DNA of 64,000 nt, from contig JADJPQ010000014.1 of assembly GCA_016713175.1 (NCBI GenBank), positions 116,016 to 180,015 on the forward strand, in the 5' to 3' direction. Shown here in pieces: positions 27,612 through 36,561 of this stretch. A program made the position numbers and the translations under genes. Below the pieces are notes generated by a model. That model did no database searches, had not been told where the DNA came from, and saw only the letters and a list, made by a program, of their open reading frames with translations. Source of the stretch: Planctomycetota bacterium. GTDB lineage: Bacteria > Planctomycetota > UBA1135 > UBA2386. Numbering within the stretch: the first letter of the stretch is position 1; each line of letters starts with the position of its first letter.

Positions 27612-27799
27612 AAATCGACTGCGGCTGACCGTCACGCTCGACGCCATGGGTCGCTCCCGATCATGACGGCATCGGGCCGTGCCCGGCCACCATGTCGTTT
27701 TCGCGGCCCGTGCCTCGCGTTGGCACGTTGGACTTTCCGATACCGCCGCGAACCTCGACAGCCAACGATGGCGGTCGTGGCCTGATCCGATCTCGAGCG

Positions 27800-28459
27800 A
27801 TGCGCAAACCCTTCCTGACGAGCGGCCTGTTCGGCCTGCTGACCAACCTGCCCGACCAGTCCCATCTGCTGGCACCCGCCGACGCGGCGATCCGACAAGA
27901 ACTCGGCGCCCGGCTGCGGCAGGCGCTTGCCGACGCCGCCACCTGCCATGCGGACGATCGCACCGCGCTTGCCACGTTGCGCCGCGCCATCGCGGCGGCC
28001 GGCACGGCGCTGCCAGCCGGCAGCACCGCGGCCGCGCGGTTGGCGCGCTTGCTGGAACAAAGCGACGCCCGGGCCCAGCACGACGAGCCGACGCGCGCGC
28101 TGCAGTTCATCGCCGCCGAACTCGCCGAACGCATTGCCGATTTGACGTTCGTACCGATCGAGGAATGGCAGCCGACCCGCGCCCACGCCGGGTACATCGC
28201 CGTCGACGAACTCGAACTGGTGACCTCGGCCAGCGCCGATGGCGGCGAGGAGACCGCGTTGCGCATCGGTGCGCGCGGCATCGATTCGACCGCGCGCGTG
28301 CAGGAATTGCGGCTGCGGCTGGAACGCTGGCTGCACCGCGCCGGTTGCGAATGGCAGGCCAACGGCCCGTTCCAGTTGCGGGCGCACAACTCGCCCGCGG
28401 TCGGCGCCGAACAACGCTGGTTCGAGGCCTGGATCCCGGTCTGCCGTCGCGCCGGCTGA
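27800..28459 (+). CDS. hypothetical protein
   Basis: 219 residues from the ATG at 27800 (MRKPFLTSGLFGLL). The N-terminal two thirds are alpha-helical, rich in Ala, Leu and Arg, and the last third is mixed (FVPIEEWQPTRAHAGYIAVD, RARVQELRLRLERWL-like helix). No transmembrane helix and no known domain. The open frame could extend upstream to 27692, but without coding-like content. It is convergent with the DUF2459 gene, with a 10-base gap. Coding is supported by codon bias only. Confidence 0.5.
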   Translation: MRKPFLTSGLFGLLTNLPDQSHLLAPADAAIRQELGARLRQALADAATCHADDRTALATLRRAIAAAGTALPAGSTAAARLARLLEQSDARAQHDEPTRALQFIAAELAERIADLTFVPIEEWQPTRAHAGYIAVDELELVTSASADGGEETALRIGARGIDSTARVQELRLRLERWLHRAGCEWQANGPFQLRAHNSPAVGAEQRWFEAWIPVCRRAG

Positions 28460-28469
28460 AGCGGCGCGA

Positions 28470-29090
28470 TCACCGCGGCGGTCGGATCGCCATCAGGCTG
28501 GCCCGGATCGGCGCCCAACCGACCTGGCAGCCAAGCCGCGAAAGCCACCCGGCCGCGACGTCGGCACAGGTTCGCGCCAACCAGTAGTCGAGCTCGGAGG
28601 GCACGAACGCCATGCCGAGATCGCGGCGCCACACCTGGTGTGCCGCACCGGCCGCGAACGCACGGTCGAGTTCGTCCCGCAACGCCCGCACCTCGCCCCC
28701 GCCGACCAGCAGTTCGTCGAGTTCGACCCACGACGCCACCCGCCGCAGTTCGGCCGGAGTGGTCGCCGCGAACTCCCGGCGACTCAGCGCGCCGGCGGTC
28801 GGCCACAGCACCGTCGGAAACACGCGATACCACGCGTCATTGCCGAGCGCATACCAGCTCCAGTCGCCGAACCCGTACTCGACGTACCGTTCGGTCGCAC
28901 CGCCGGTTCCGACCGGCAGCACGACACCGACGTGCATGGCGTCGCGCAGGATGAACACCGGCGTCGGCGCCACGGGGTCGGCCGGCGGCGCCACCGTCGA
29001 CGTGCAGCCGCCGATGACACACGCCACCAGCAGCAGAAGCGCCGACCACAGAAGCCACCGTCGTCTGCTGCGCTTGCCGCGGGCCGCCAT
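28470..29090 (-). CDS. DUF2459-like lipoprotein
   Basis: 206 residues. A positively charged N-terminus and LLLLVACVIGGC form a signal peptide with lipobox. The mature part follows the DUF2459 (urease-region hypothetical) pattern: VFILRDAMHVGVVLPV, then VEYGFGDWSWYALGN, and a C-terminal LGCQVGWAPI. The family's fold suggests a cysteine/histidine-type hydrolase, but the activity is unproven. The gene is divergent from the FapA gene. Confidence 0.7.
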   Translation of the reverse strand: MAARGKRSRRRWLLWSALLLLVACVIGGCTSTVAPPADPVAPTPVFILRDAMHVGVVLPVGTGGATERYVEYGFGDWSWYALGNDAWYRVFPTVLWPTAGALSRREFAATTPAELRRVASWVELDELLVGGGEVRALRDELDRAFAAGAAHQVWRRDLGMAFVPSELDYWLARTCADVAAGWLSRLGCQVGWAPIRASLMAIRPPR

Positions 29091-29157
29091 GTCGAGAACA
29101 TCCACGGTTCCCGGGGCGGAGCGCAAGCCTTGGAGCGGCAACGGTCGATATCGGCGC

Positions 29158-30477
29158 GTGGACCGCCTGCGCATCCAGATCGCCGACGATGGCCTGACCG
29201 CGACGGTCCTGGTCGCGGCCGGCGCGCCGTTCACCCGCGAAGAACTCGCCAGCGCGCTGACCGCTGCCGGCGTCCGGCACGGCATCGACCAGGACGTCTG
29301 CGCGGCGCTGGTCGCCGCGGCGGCCGAGCCGACGTTCGCCACCGGCCCGCGCCCGGTCGCCACGGGCAAGTCGCCGATCCCCGGGCAGCCCGGCCGGATC
29401 GACCTGCAGTTGCGCCAGGGCCCGCTACCCGGCACCCAGCGCAGCGACGGCTCGATGGACTTCCGCGAACGCCATCGGCTCCTTCCCGTCCGAGTTGGCG
29501 ACGTGCTCGCCACCGAAGTGCCGCCGACGCGCGGAACGGACGGCCGCGATGTCCGGGATCGCCCGCTGCCGGCGGCCGATGGCGGGGCGGCGCACACGGT
29601 GCTCGGCCCGGGTGCCGCGCGGCGCGGCGATGGCGCCATCGTCGCCACCCGCGACGGCGTGCTGTTGGCATCCCCGGACCAACGGCTCGATGTCGTGCCG
29701 CATTGGGCCCATCGCGGCGATGTCGACCTGCGTTCGGGCAACCTGCGCACGCACGGATCGATGGAAGTGCAAGGTGATGTCAGCCCGACGATGGCCGTTC
29801 ACGCCGATGGCGATCTGGTGATCCATGGCGCCGTGCTGGACGCCAAGGTCACCGCCGGTGGCGATGTCGCCGTCCGCGGCGGCATCCTCGGCGAAGGCGC
29901 GGTCGTCGACGCCGGTGGCGACCTCGAGTGCCGCCATGCCACGGCCGCGCAGCTGTCGGCTGGCCAACTCGTGCTGGTGCACGATCAGATCGCCGGCGGC
30001 CGGGTTCGCGCCGGGACCATCGTGCTCGACGGCGGTCGTGGTCACGCGTTCGGCGGCGAACTGCGCGCACGCGGCGCGTTGCAGGTGCGGCAAGCCGGCA
30101 GTGCCGCCGGAGCCCGGACCCTGCTGGCGGTCGCCGACCTGACCAACGAGCAGCAGGATCTCGCGCGGCTCGAGACACGGGCCCGGACGCTGCAGCGCGG
30201 CGAGCCTGGACGCCGTGACGACGGGCGCGGCAAGGGCGGCAAGTCGGCCCGCCGATCGCTGACCGCGCGCGACGAGGCCATGGCCGAACGGCTACGGCTG
30301 GCCCAGCGGCAGCGCCAATTGCTCGCCGGCGCCGAACTGACGATCGTCGACACCGCCTGGCCCGGCGTGCTGATCCGGTTCGGCGAGCGCACGCTGACGT
30401 TGATGGAAGCCACCCACCGCACGCGCTTTCGCTGGCATGCCGAACGCGCCGACATCGTGCAGGAACCGTTGCCATGA
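29158..30477 (+). CDS. FapA (DUF342) family protein
   Basis: 439 residues. The N-terminal half is the FapA domain (GQPGRIDLQL, LPVRVGDVLA, GTDGRDVRDRPLPAADG, GDGAIVATRDGVLL). It is followed by a right-handed beta-helix-like run of polymer-forming repeats (GDVDLRSGNLRTHGSMEVQGDV, AVRGGILGEGAVVDAGG; each repeat about 18 residues). The C-terminus is a coiled coil. Such proteins are linked to polysaccharide or cell-surface assembly; the exact role is unknown. The GTG start at 29158 is inferred. It overlaps the CBS-domain gene by ATGA. Confidence 0.72.
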   Translation: MDRLRIQIADDGLTATVLVAAGAPFTREELASALTAAGVRHGIDQDVCAALVAAAAEPTFATGPRPVATGKSPIPGQPGRIDLQLRQGPLPGTQRSDGSMDFRERHRLLPVRVGDVLATEVPPTRGTDGRDVRDRPLPAADGGAAHTVLGPGAARRGDGAIVATRDGVLLASPDQRLDVVPHWAHRGDVDLRSGNLRTHGSMEVQGDVSPTMAVHADGDLVIHGAVLDAKVTAGGDVAVRGGILGEGAVVDAGGDLECRHATAAQLSAGQLVLVHDQIAGGRVRAGTIVLDGGRGHAFGGELRARGALQVRQAGSAAGARTLLAVADLTNEQQDLARLETRARTLQRGEPGRRDDGRGKGGKSARRSLTARDEAMAERLRLAQRQRQLLAGAELTIVDTAWPGVLIRFGERTLTLMEATHRTRFRWHAERADIVQEPLP

Positions 30478-30878
30478 GCCTCGATCTCCGCCAGTTGCGC
30501 GCCGGTGATGTGATGAACCCGACGATTCATTGGGCCACGGCGCACGAGAACCTGCGGGCGGCCGCACGGCGGATGCAGGAACAACGGATCCGGGCACTGC
30601 TGGTCAGCGGCGCGCACCCCGGTGACCTGCCGGGGATCCTGACCAGCAAGGACATCGTCAACCTGCTCGGCAGCCAGGACCCGGCGGTGCTCGCCGAACT
30701 GACGGTTGCCGACGTGATGACGCGTCCGGCGATCTGCGTGCCGCGCCAGACCAACCTGGTCGACTGCATCAACCTGATGCGGATGACCGGCGTCCGCCGG
30801 ATGCCGGTGCTCGACGGTGCCACCGTGGTCGGCATCCTGAGCACCAGCGATGTGTTCGCGCGCGTGCTGTGCGACTGA
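30474..30878 (+). CDS. CBS-domain pair protein
   Basis: 134 residues, two CBS domains back to back (Bateman module). The repeats show MNPTIHWATAHENLRAAARRM and ILTSKDIVNLL, then MTRPAICVPRQTNLVDCINL and RRMPVLDGATVVGILSTSDV. CBS pairs bind adenylate ligands and regulate partner proteins. It has no partner domain of its own, so the translationally coupled FapA protein is the natural candidate partner, by inference. Confidence 0.9.
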   Translation: MSLDLRQLRAGDVMNPTIHWATAHENLRAAARRMQEQRIRALLVSGAHPGDLPGILTSKDIVNLLGSQDPAVLAELTVADVMTRPAICVPRQTNLVDCINLMRMTGVRRMPVLDGATVVGILSTSDVFARVLCD

Positions 30879-30953
30879 GGCTCCGCTCCCTGGCGACGTG
30901 GCCGCCGACATCTGGCGCCATCAGCACCAGGGTCAGGATCGCCACCGTACCGC

Positions 30954-31694
30954 TCAGCCCGCCAACCGTTTGCGCGCCCGCTCCTCCAGCGGCGCGACGA
31001 ACGAACTCAACAGCGCGTCGTCGTCGGTGCGCAGCATCTCCGGCCGCCGGTCGACCAGTTCCTGCAGCGCTTTCCTCGCCGCCGTCCGCGCCGCATCGTC
31101 CTTGGCCTCGTCGACCGCCACCAACGCGGCCCGCAGCGCCGCGATATGCCGGTTGACCGCGACGACATCGCGCACGAAATCGCCGAAACCGGCTTCGCCC
31201 TGCACATCCACTTTCGGATCGTAGGCAATCACGTGCAGCAGTCGCAGGTGCTTGCCTTTCGGCTCCGGCGCCAGCACGAACAGGCCGATCAGGCCGTCGC
31301 CGATCGGCGTGCCCGCCGCATCGCGCAGTTGCCGCCGTTCCTTGCCGTCCGGCATCCGGGCGATCTGCAGCTCGAACTGCAGCGTCGGCCTGGCCGGCGC
31401 CGTGCCGACCAGTGCCTTGCGGACCTCGATCGGGGTCGTCACCGTCGCCTTGAAGTACTGGGTGCCGCTGACCTCGATCACCGAGCCGCCGCCGCCGAGC
31501 TTGCCATCGTCGATCTTCTCGCGCCGGCCTTCGCGACCCTTGCCGAGCGCGCCGATCGCGACGACGACATCAACCCGGTCGAGATCGGCAGAGAAATCGA
31601 CGAACCGTTGCTGCGGCGAACGCGCGATCGCCGCCGGGTTGGTGGGTTGCTGGGGCAACAGGAGGGACGCGACCGTCGCGAGCACAGCGAGCAT
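30954..31694 (-). CDS. exported hypothetical protein
   Basis: 246 residues from the ATG at 31694, with a signal-like start (MLAVLATVASLLLPQQ). The N-terminal half has a beta-rich segment (VSGTQYFKATVTTPIEVRKA, then GLIGLFVLAPEPKGKHLRLL). The C-terminal 70 residues are an arginine/alanine-rich helix. It does not match a family I recognise. It is transcribed away from the Nudix operon, with 86 bases between it and the cysQ-like gene, and is probably periplasmic. Confidence 0.55.
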   Translation of the reverse strand: MLAVLATVASLLLPQQPTNPAAIARSPQQRFVDFSADLDRVDVVVAIGALGKGREGRREKIDDGKLGGGGSVIEVSGTQYFKATVTTPIEVRKALVGTAPARPTLQFELQIARMPDGKERRQLRDAAGTPIGDGLIGLFVLAPEPKGKHLRLLHVIAYDPKVDVQGEAGFGDFVRDVVAVNRHIAALRAALVAVDEAKDDAARTAARKALQELVDRRPEMLRTDDDALLSSFVAPLEERARKRLAG

Positions 31695-31780
31695 TTCAGG
31701 ACTCCAGGGCGGCGAGAGCAGGGCAGAGGGGAGAGCCGCCGCCGACGCGCGGTCACCACCCGAACTCCGCACCCGGGAGT

Positions 31781-32566
31781 TCATCCAGTGCCGTTGGCCA
31801 GCAGCCTGGCCACGCGTTCCGGCAGGCCAGTCCCTGCGGCAATCATGCCCGGAAACACCGGTCGCGGCTGGTTCCACCGCAACGCCTGTCCCGACGGCAG
31901 CCAGAACGCTCCACCAGTTGCTGCCAGCAGCGCCGCGCCAGCCGCCACGTCCCACTCGCTCTTGCCGCAGAACGTCCAGGTCGCGTCCGCCGCCCCGGCC
32001 GCGACCAGCGCCAGCTTGTAGGCCACCGACCCGCACGGCAGCAGCTGCAGCGCCGGATGCCGTTCCCACTGCCGCCACTCACCGCGGCGCCACTCCGACC
32101 GCGAACACAGCACCGACAACGCCTGGTCGCGCGGTCGTGGCCATGGCAGCGCCGTCTCCCCCTCGACGGACACGGGCAGCCCGAGCCCGCCGGCGACGAC
32201 GACTCCGGTCGCCGGATTGCCGACCACACCGAGCACCGGCTGGCCGTTCTCGACCAGCGCAATCGACGTCGAGTACTCCGGACGCCGCGCGACGAACGCC
32301 CGGGTGCCGTCCAGTGGATCGACGATCCAGACCCGCGCACAGGCAAGCCGCGCGTGATCGTCGATCGACTCCTCCGACAACCAGCCTTCCCCCGCCCGGG
32401 GCAATCGCTGCCGCAACAGCGCGTCGACCTCGCGATCGGCAGCGGTGACCGGGCCGTCGGGCTTCATCTCGTAGTGCGATGCGCCCGCCGCGTGTCGGCG
32501 CAGGACCGCCATCGCGTCGTGCAACGCCGCCAGCGCATGCGTCAGGTCCGCCGCCAGGGTCGTCAT
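31781..32566 (-). CDS. inositol monophosphatase/CysQ-family phosphatase
   Basis: 261 residues. Metal-binding motifs are the DPLDGTRAFVARRPEYS stretch (Asp-Pro-x-Asp-Gly-Thr) and WDVAAGAALL near the C-terminus, with the glutamate in GWLSEESIDDH. The family includes 3'(2'),5'-bisphosphate nucleotidase (CysQ), inositol-1-phosphatase and fructose-1,6-bisphosphatase; CysQ fits best, without certainty. The ATG at 32566 overlaps the LOG gene by ATGA. It is the last gene of a Nudix-LOG-CysQ operon, all acting on nucleotide-derived compounds. Confidence 0.84.
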   Translation of the reverse strand: MTTLAADLTHALAALHDAMAVLRRHAAGASHYEMKPDGPVTAADREVDALLRQRLPRAGEGWLSEESIDDHARLACARVWIVDPLDGTRAFVARRPEYSTSIALVENGQPVLGVVGNPATGVVVAGGLGLPVSVEGETALPWPRPRDQALSVLCSRSEWRRGEWRQWERHPALQLLPCGSVAYKLALVAAGAADATWTFCGKSEWDVAAGAALLAATGGAFWLPSGQALRWNQPRPVFPGMIAAGTGLPERVARLLANGTG

Positions 32567-33159
32567 GCGGTGCCGCCGCCGTGCGCATCGACCGCGCCCG
32601 GCACCCATGGCGTCGCCGCCGCGATGGCCGCAATCGCCGCCGCCGGGTCCTCGGCCACCGTGTAGATGCCGCGGAAGTGCGGCTGGATGAAGCCGCCGGC
32701 GAAGCCGGCGTCCAACATCCGGAGCAGTGGCTGCCAGTAGCCGAGCGCATCGAGCAGCACGACCGGCTTGCGATGGAAACCCAGTTGCTTGAACGACAGG
32801 ATCTCGAGCACTTCCTCCAACGTGCCGAGCCCGCCGGGCAGCGCCACATAGGCGTCGCCGGCTTCATCGAGCCCGCGCTTGCGCTGCCGCATGTCATCGA
32901 CCGAGGCCATTTCGCGCGTCAGTTCGCAATGCACGTTCTTGTCGATGAACTGCTGCAGGATCACGCCGACGATCTCGCCGCCGGCGGCGCGCGCGCCGCG
33001 CGACACCGCGCCCATCAGGCCGTGCCGGCCGCCGCCGAACACCAGCCGCCAGCGCTGCTGCGCGATCCTGCGCCCCAGTTCCTCCGCCACCGGGAAGTAC
33101 CGCCGATCGATCCGTTCGCTCGACGACGCATAGACGGTGACCGAGAACCTTCGGCTCAC
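32563..33159 (-). CDS. LOG-family protein (cytokinin riboside 5'-monophosphate phosphoribohydrolase-like)
   Basis: 198 residues, TIGR00730/Rossmann-like. The family motif PGGLGTLEEVLEILSFKQLG is complete, and GGGRHGLMGAVSRGA forms the nucleotide loop. LOG proteins hydrolyse nucleoside 5'-monophosphates, releasing the base and ribose 5-phosphate. The GTG start at 33159 overlaps the Nudix gene. The joint operon with a Nudix hydrolase and a CysQ-like phosphatase suggests nucleotide clean-up. Confidence 0.9.
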   Translation of the reverse strand: MSRRFSVTVYASSSERIDRRYFPVAEELGRRIAQQRWRLVFGGGRHGLMGAVSRGARAAGGEIVGVILQQFIDKNVHCELTREMASVDDMRQRKRGLDEAGDAYVALPGGLGTLEEVLEILSFKQLGFHRKPVVLLDALGYWQPLLRMLDAGFAGGFIQPHFRGIYTVAEDPAAAIAAIAAATPWVPGAVDAHGGGTA

Positions 33160-33713
33160 AGCGAGTTCCCCTTCTGCAGCCAGCGATCGAGCAGCACCAA
33201 CCCCGCCAGCGACTGGCCGTCGCTGCAGTCCTGGTCGACCAACAGCCGCCGCGCCTCGGTGAACGGCATCCGGTGCACGGTGATCGCTTCGCTGGCCTCG
33301 AGTTCCTGGGCATCCTGACTGAGCCCGCGCGCCAGCCAGTAGTGGCAGATCTCGTTGGAGACGCCTTTGTACGGCGCAAAGCGGCCGAGCCCGAGCCACT
33401 CGCTGGCCCGCAGTCCCGCTTCTTCGTGCAGTTCCTTCTGCGCCACCTGCAGCGGATCCTCACCGGGCAGCATGCCGCCGATCGGAAACTCCCAGAACTC
33501 GGCGCCGAGCAGATACCGCCACACCCGCAACAGCACCGTGCTGCCATCGGCAAACACCGGGATCGCCGCGCAGGAGCCCGGCATGTCGATGTAGTAGTAG
33601 ACGCCTTCGCTGCCGTCGGCGTGGGTGTAGCGGTCCTTGCAGTAGCGATGCCACGGATTGCTGACCAGCACTTCGCGCGACAGGCGTTCGAACGAACCGG
33701 GCGGCTTGGGCAT
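33156..33713 (-). CDS. Nudix hydrolase (ADP-ribose pyrophosphatase-like)
   Basis: 185 residues. The Nudix box GGMLPGEDPLQVAQKELHEE, followed by AGL, fits G-x5-E-x7-K/R-E-x2-E-E-x-G. The N-terminal region is WHRYCKDRYTHADGSEG, and the AEFWEFPIGG strand precedes the box, as in ADP-ribose pyrophosphatases. The ATG at 33713 is used; the longer frame is unsupported. It is the first gene of the operon with LOG and the cysQ-like gene, coupled by GTGA. Confidence 0.88.
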   Translation of the reverse strand: MPKPPGSFERLSREVLVSNPWHRYCKDRYTHADGSEGVYYYIDMPGSCAAIPVFADGSTVLLRVWRYLLGAEFWEFPIGGMLPGEDPLQVAQKELHEEAGLRASEWLGLGRFAPYKGVSNEICHYWLARGLSQDAQELEASEAITVHRMPFTEARRLLVDQDCSDGQSLAGLVLLDRWLQKGNSL

Positions 33714-33806
33714 CGGCGCATCCGAGCGCTCGGTGGTTGGACACGCAAGCCCGTCGGTGACAACCAGCCTAGCGCACGCCCGGGGCCATGCCAACACGCC
33801 GTGCCA

Positions 33807-35578
33807 TCACACCCTGAGTGTTTTGAATCCTCGTGTAGTAATGCTCACTGCCTTCACCCCCTGGGAAACTCGCCGTCGACTAATGGAACAGTCCCTGTGC
33901 ACACTCACCACGGCCCGGGGTCCCGACGGGGCGGGGCGCACGCTGCGCCACCCAACGTGGCGCATGCTTCTTTGTAGGTCCCAGCGCAACTGGAGCCGCC
34001 GCACCGCCCCCTGCCCCGCAACCAAATCAGTTTCGATTTCAGTGACCGCCGCCAGAGCACAGTTCAAGAGACTCACTCTTACCTTACCCGGCTCGCTCCA
34101 ATACGCTATGCTGCCCTTGCCAACACTCTGGCAGAACGTCACTCCTGTCGGCCCGATTCCGTTGCTAACTCGAATCACACAATCATGCGCTGGTCGCCCG
34201 GCGGCATCGACAATCTCAACGTCCAGCCTAGCGACTTCAGGCCAATTGGCTCCGACTCGGTAATCGCCACCCTCTTCTCCCACCGTTATCTGATCCACGC
34301 GGCCTTTCTTCCGAGACAGCAATGCGAGGTCGCGGGGCCGGACTTCTATTTGCCCGCAACCACACGAAAACACTGCCGCCCTTGCTCGTCAACGTCGCAT
34401 CGACTTGTCCGAAGCCGGTCTCCCGGCCGGTTCCATCTACGATGCAGCAGCCCCACCGGCAAAGGAGCCGACACCTGAGCCGCCACGGTGGGAGCGACTC
34501 GCACAGCCCTGGTGCAGGCGTCCGCCGCTCTCCACTCTGCGGCTGGGACAAAGCGGACTTCCAGACTGGTCGGCGCAGATCCCAGCTCAGAGACGATCGC
34601 CGAACCCGCAGCAATGCCCGTTCGGGGAGTCCCTAAGTGGCGCGAGCAACACAAACAACCACCTGGCCACCGGGATCTCGAAGCAACGCGTCCACAGTCG
34701 ACCGCACCAGGTTCTCGGCGGCTTCTTGGGATGGAATAGCAGCCGCAGAGTTTTCGGCGGCTCAAGCTCACTGCGATCTGGACACCGACTACCTGCACCG
34801 GGACACTCGTCTGCAAATGAATTACGCCAACATACAGTCGCTCCATTACAACATCCACTGGACCTAGGTCGCCAGCCACGTCGACCGGTTGGTACCTGAG
34901 CGTCGAGTTCGCAGGTCCGCGAATCGCCGCTACGAAACCCACATGCTCTGCACAAACTAGATGATTCCCCGGCGCGAGCCCGGTCAACCGAAACTCACCA
35001 CGCTCTGTCGTCACAACGGAGCGTCGGTACGCCGACCAACCATCTTCCGTAGCGGTGACACCCGTAGCTGCTGGAGCGCCCCGCGCCCCAACGACGACCG
35101 CCCCCACGATGGGGTCACCCCACTGATCCCGCACAACTCCATGAATCGAACCGCCGCGGTCTAACTCAATAACCGAAACACCCTGCGCATCGGCGTCAAC
35201 ATGCACGGCCTTAGGGACATAGCCATTGTGCCAACACCAAGCATCGACCGGAGGAACAGAGTGACCTGCCCAGATGAGTCAGTGACCCCAAGCGTTCATC
35301 CGAACCTGCGGGCAGGATGCGCACATCGGCAACAGGGCCGCCCCCTTTCTCGAGAACACGGAGGAGCCCTTGCTGTGCGGATCCGGAGCTACGGCGACCC
35401 GCTCAAACCCAGGTCCAGCCGGCAGGAACTCAGAGGTGGCGGTCGTACCAGCAGGGAGCGGACCGGACGCAGGTTGCAAATCTGGAACGGCACGCGCAGA
35501 CAAGAGCGCTGCTATCGCGCCAAACACGAAAACCGCAAACGCAGCAAGAAACCTAACCCTACGACGAGGCTGGTGCAT
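33807..35578 (-). pseudogene. carboxypeptidase-regulatory-like secreted protein, multiply frameshifted
   Basis: The gene starts at an ATG at 35578 with a signal segment (MHQPRRRVRFLAAFAVFVFG). It reads in frame to 35281, where a TGA falls. Coding-like text then continues in other frames: TDSSGQVTLF near 35283, the frame-1 stretch VPKAVHVDADAQGVSVIELD, GEFRLTGLAPGNHLVC, and a segment near 34640-34749 (AAENLVRSTVDALLRD) that ends at TAG. The final stretch is FSCGCGQIEVRPRDLALLSR. At least five frame changes are needed. The region is visibly lower in GC than its surroundings. It overlaps the upstream MauE-like gene by 20 bases. It is either a decayed gene or a poorly resolved assembly. Confidence 0.6.
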
Positions 35579-35993
35579 GATCTCCGCGCTCCTTGCCAAC
35601 GGACTTGGGAAACGACCGCGAGTCAACCAGGGCAGCGAGGTGCGCCGCCCCAACGAGGGAAATGACAAACAACTTGATGTCACTCCGGATGTTCTGGAGG
35701 CCCAAACAACCACATGGGACCGCGAACAACCGGGGGGCTGCGATCATCATGATAGTCATGAAAACCAAGAACGCCGCAGCGGCAAGAAGCGCTCCCCGAG
35801 TCCATCTTGGGGAGAAAATCGCCAGCCCCAAACCGATCTCTAACACGCTAACGACATCAACCGCGGCAGGATTCAAATGGGCACCAAACACCCGAACTTC
35901 CGGTCGCAGAGTCAATTTCAGACCCTATCGCCACCCACACGCCGCACACGGCAACCGTGCGCAACGCAGGGATCCCGGTAGGCTGCTCCGCAT
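35559..35993 (-). pseudogene. MauE/DoxX-like membrane protein, frameshifted
   Basis: The main open part (from 35915) has three or four transmembrane helices (SVLEIGLGLAIF, ALLAAAAFLVFMTIMMIA, LFVISLVGAAHLAALV) and the motif PCGCLGL, placed like the paired cysteines of MauE-type redox-associated membrane proteins. The missing first helix (LRTVAVCGVWVAIG) is readable in another frame just upstream, so one or two small indels break the gene; an ATG at 35993 may be the start. It is part of the lower-GC minus-strand island and follows the cysteine-rich peptide gene by 14 bases. Confidence 0.6.
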
Positions 35994-36007
35994 GTCGGCC
36001 ACCGCGA

Positions 36008-36395
36008 TCACCGGCAGGTGCAGTGTATCACAACGACCGTGTTGTCTACGTCGCAGTCCAACCCAAGAGGATCACACTCCGTCCCATCCGTGCAGAGCCC
36101 GACTCGCTGCGTTCCGGAGAGGAGAGCGTAGAGGTGACACTTCTCGTCTTGATGCGGTTCGTAAAGGGGCACGCAACTGCACCACCACTGCTTGGTTGCA
36201 CCAGTGAACATTCGCTCGAAACACGAGTTGCCCTCGTTGTCGCACTCGACATCCTCTTTGCAGAGATCTCGGTTGACACCGGGTGAAACTGCGTCGACTT
36301 GACTCCTCATCGGAGACCCGGAGCCGACCCTCCCGGCCGAAAACTGCACTGACGAACACGAGGAACGCATTGACCGCGAACGCGACGTTTGGCAC
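36008..36395 (-). pseudogene. secreted cysteine-rich peptide with duplicated five-Cys module (frameshifted)
   Basis: The GTG at 36395 follows AAAGGAG at a six-base spacing, the strongest Shine-Dalgarno in this part. It gives an export signal (MPNVAFAVNAFLVFVSAVFG). After about residue 30 the coding text continues in another frame (VNRDLCKEDVECDNEGNSC onward, 36011-36262). It then carries 11 cysteines in two matched modules: C-x5-C-x6-C-x13-C-x-C and C-x5-C-x6-C-x10-C-x-C, with one extra Cys between them. A single indel near 36320-36340 would restore about 125 residues. A disulfide-rich secreted peptide is inferred. It has no known family that I recognise. Confidence 0.55.
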
Positions 36396-36473
36396 AGCGA
36401 ACTCCTTTGTTCAAGGTAACCGAACAAGCAGGCGCCAGCCTCGGTTTGGTAGACTCCAGCCAACACGCTACGG

Positions 36474-36479
36474 TGTCAA
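36474..36479 (-). promoter_or_regulatory. TTGACA -35-like hexamer upstream of the Cys-rich gene
   Basis: TTGACA is exact on the minus strand, with GTCTAC about 19 bases downstream as a poor -10. It lies about 80 bases before the GTG at 36395. It is a weak prediction. Confidence 0.25.
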
Positions 36480-36561
36480 GGAAAAAACCGCTTCCAAACG
36501 CGCAACAACGGAAACTCTCTGCAAGCCATGTGTTGCAACTTCTGCGCGATCAGGGGCGGGG

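Noticed and set aside
35201..35665. Plus-strand open frame in the island
   Set aside because: The coding-like text (signal peptide, CarboxypepD_reg-type strands) is on the minus strand; this frame is low complexity.
33800..36500. Mobile element or prophage remnant
   Set aside because: No transposase, integrase, terminal inverted repeat or direct repeat was visible in the island, although lower GC alone could suggest transfer.
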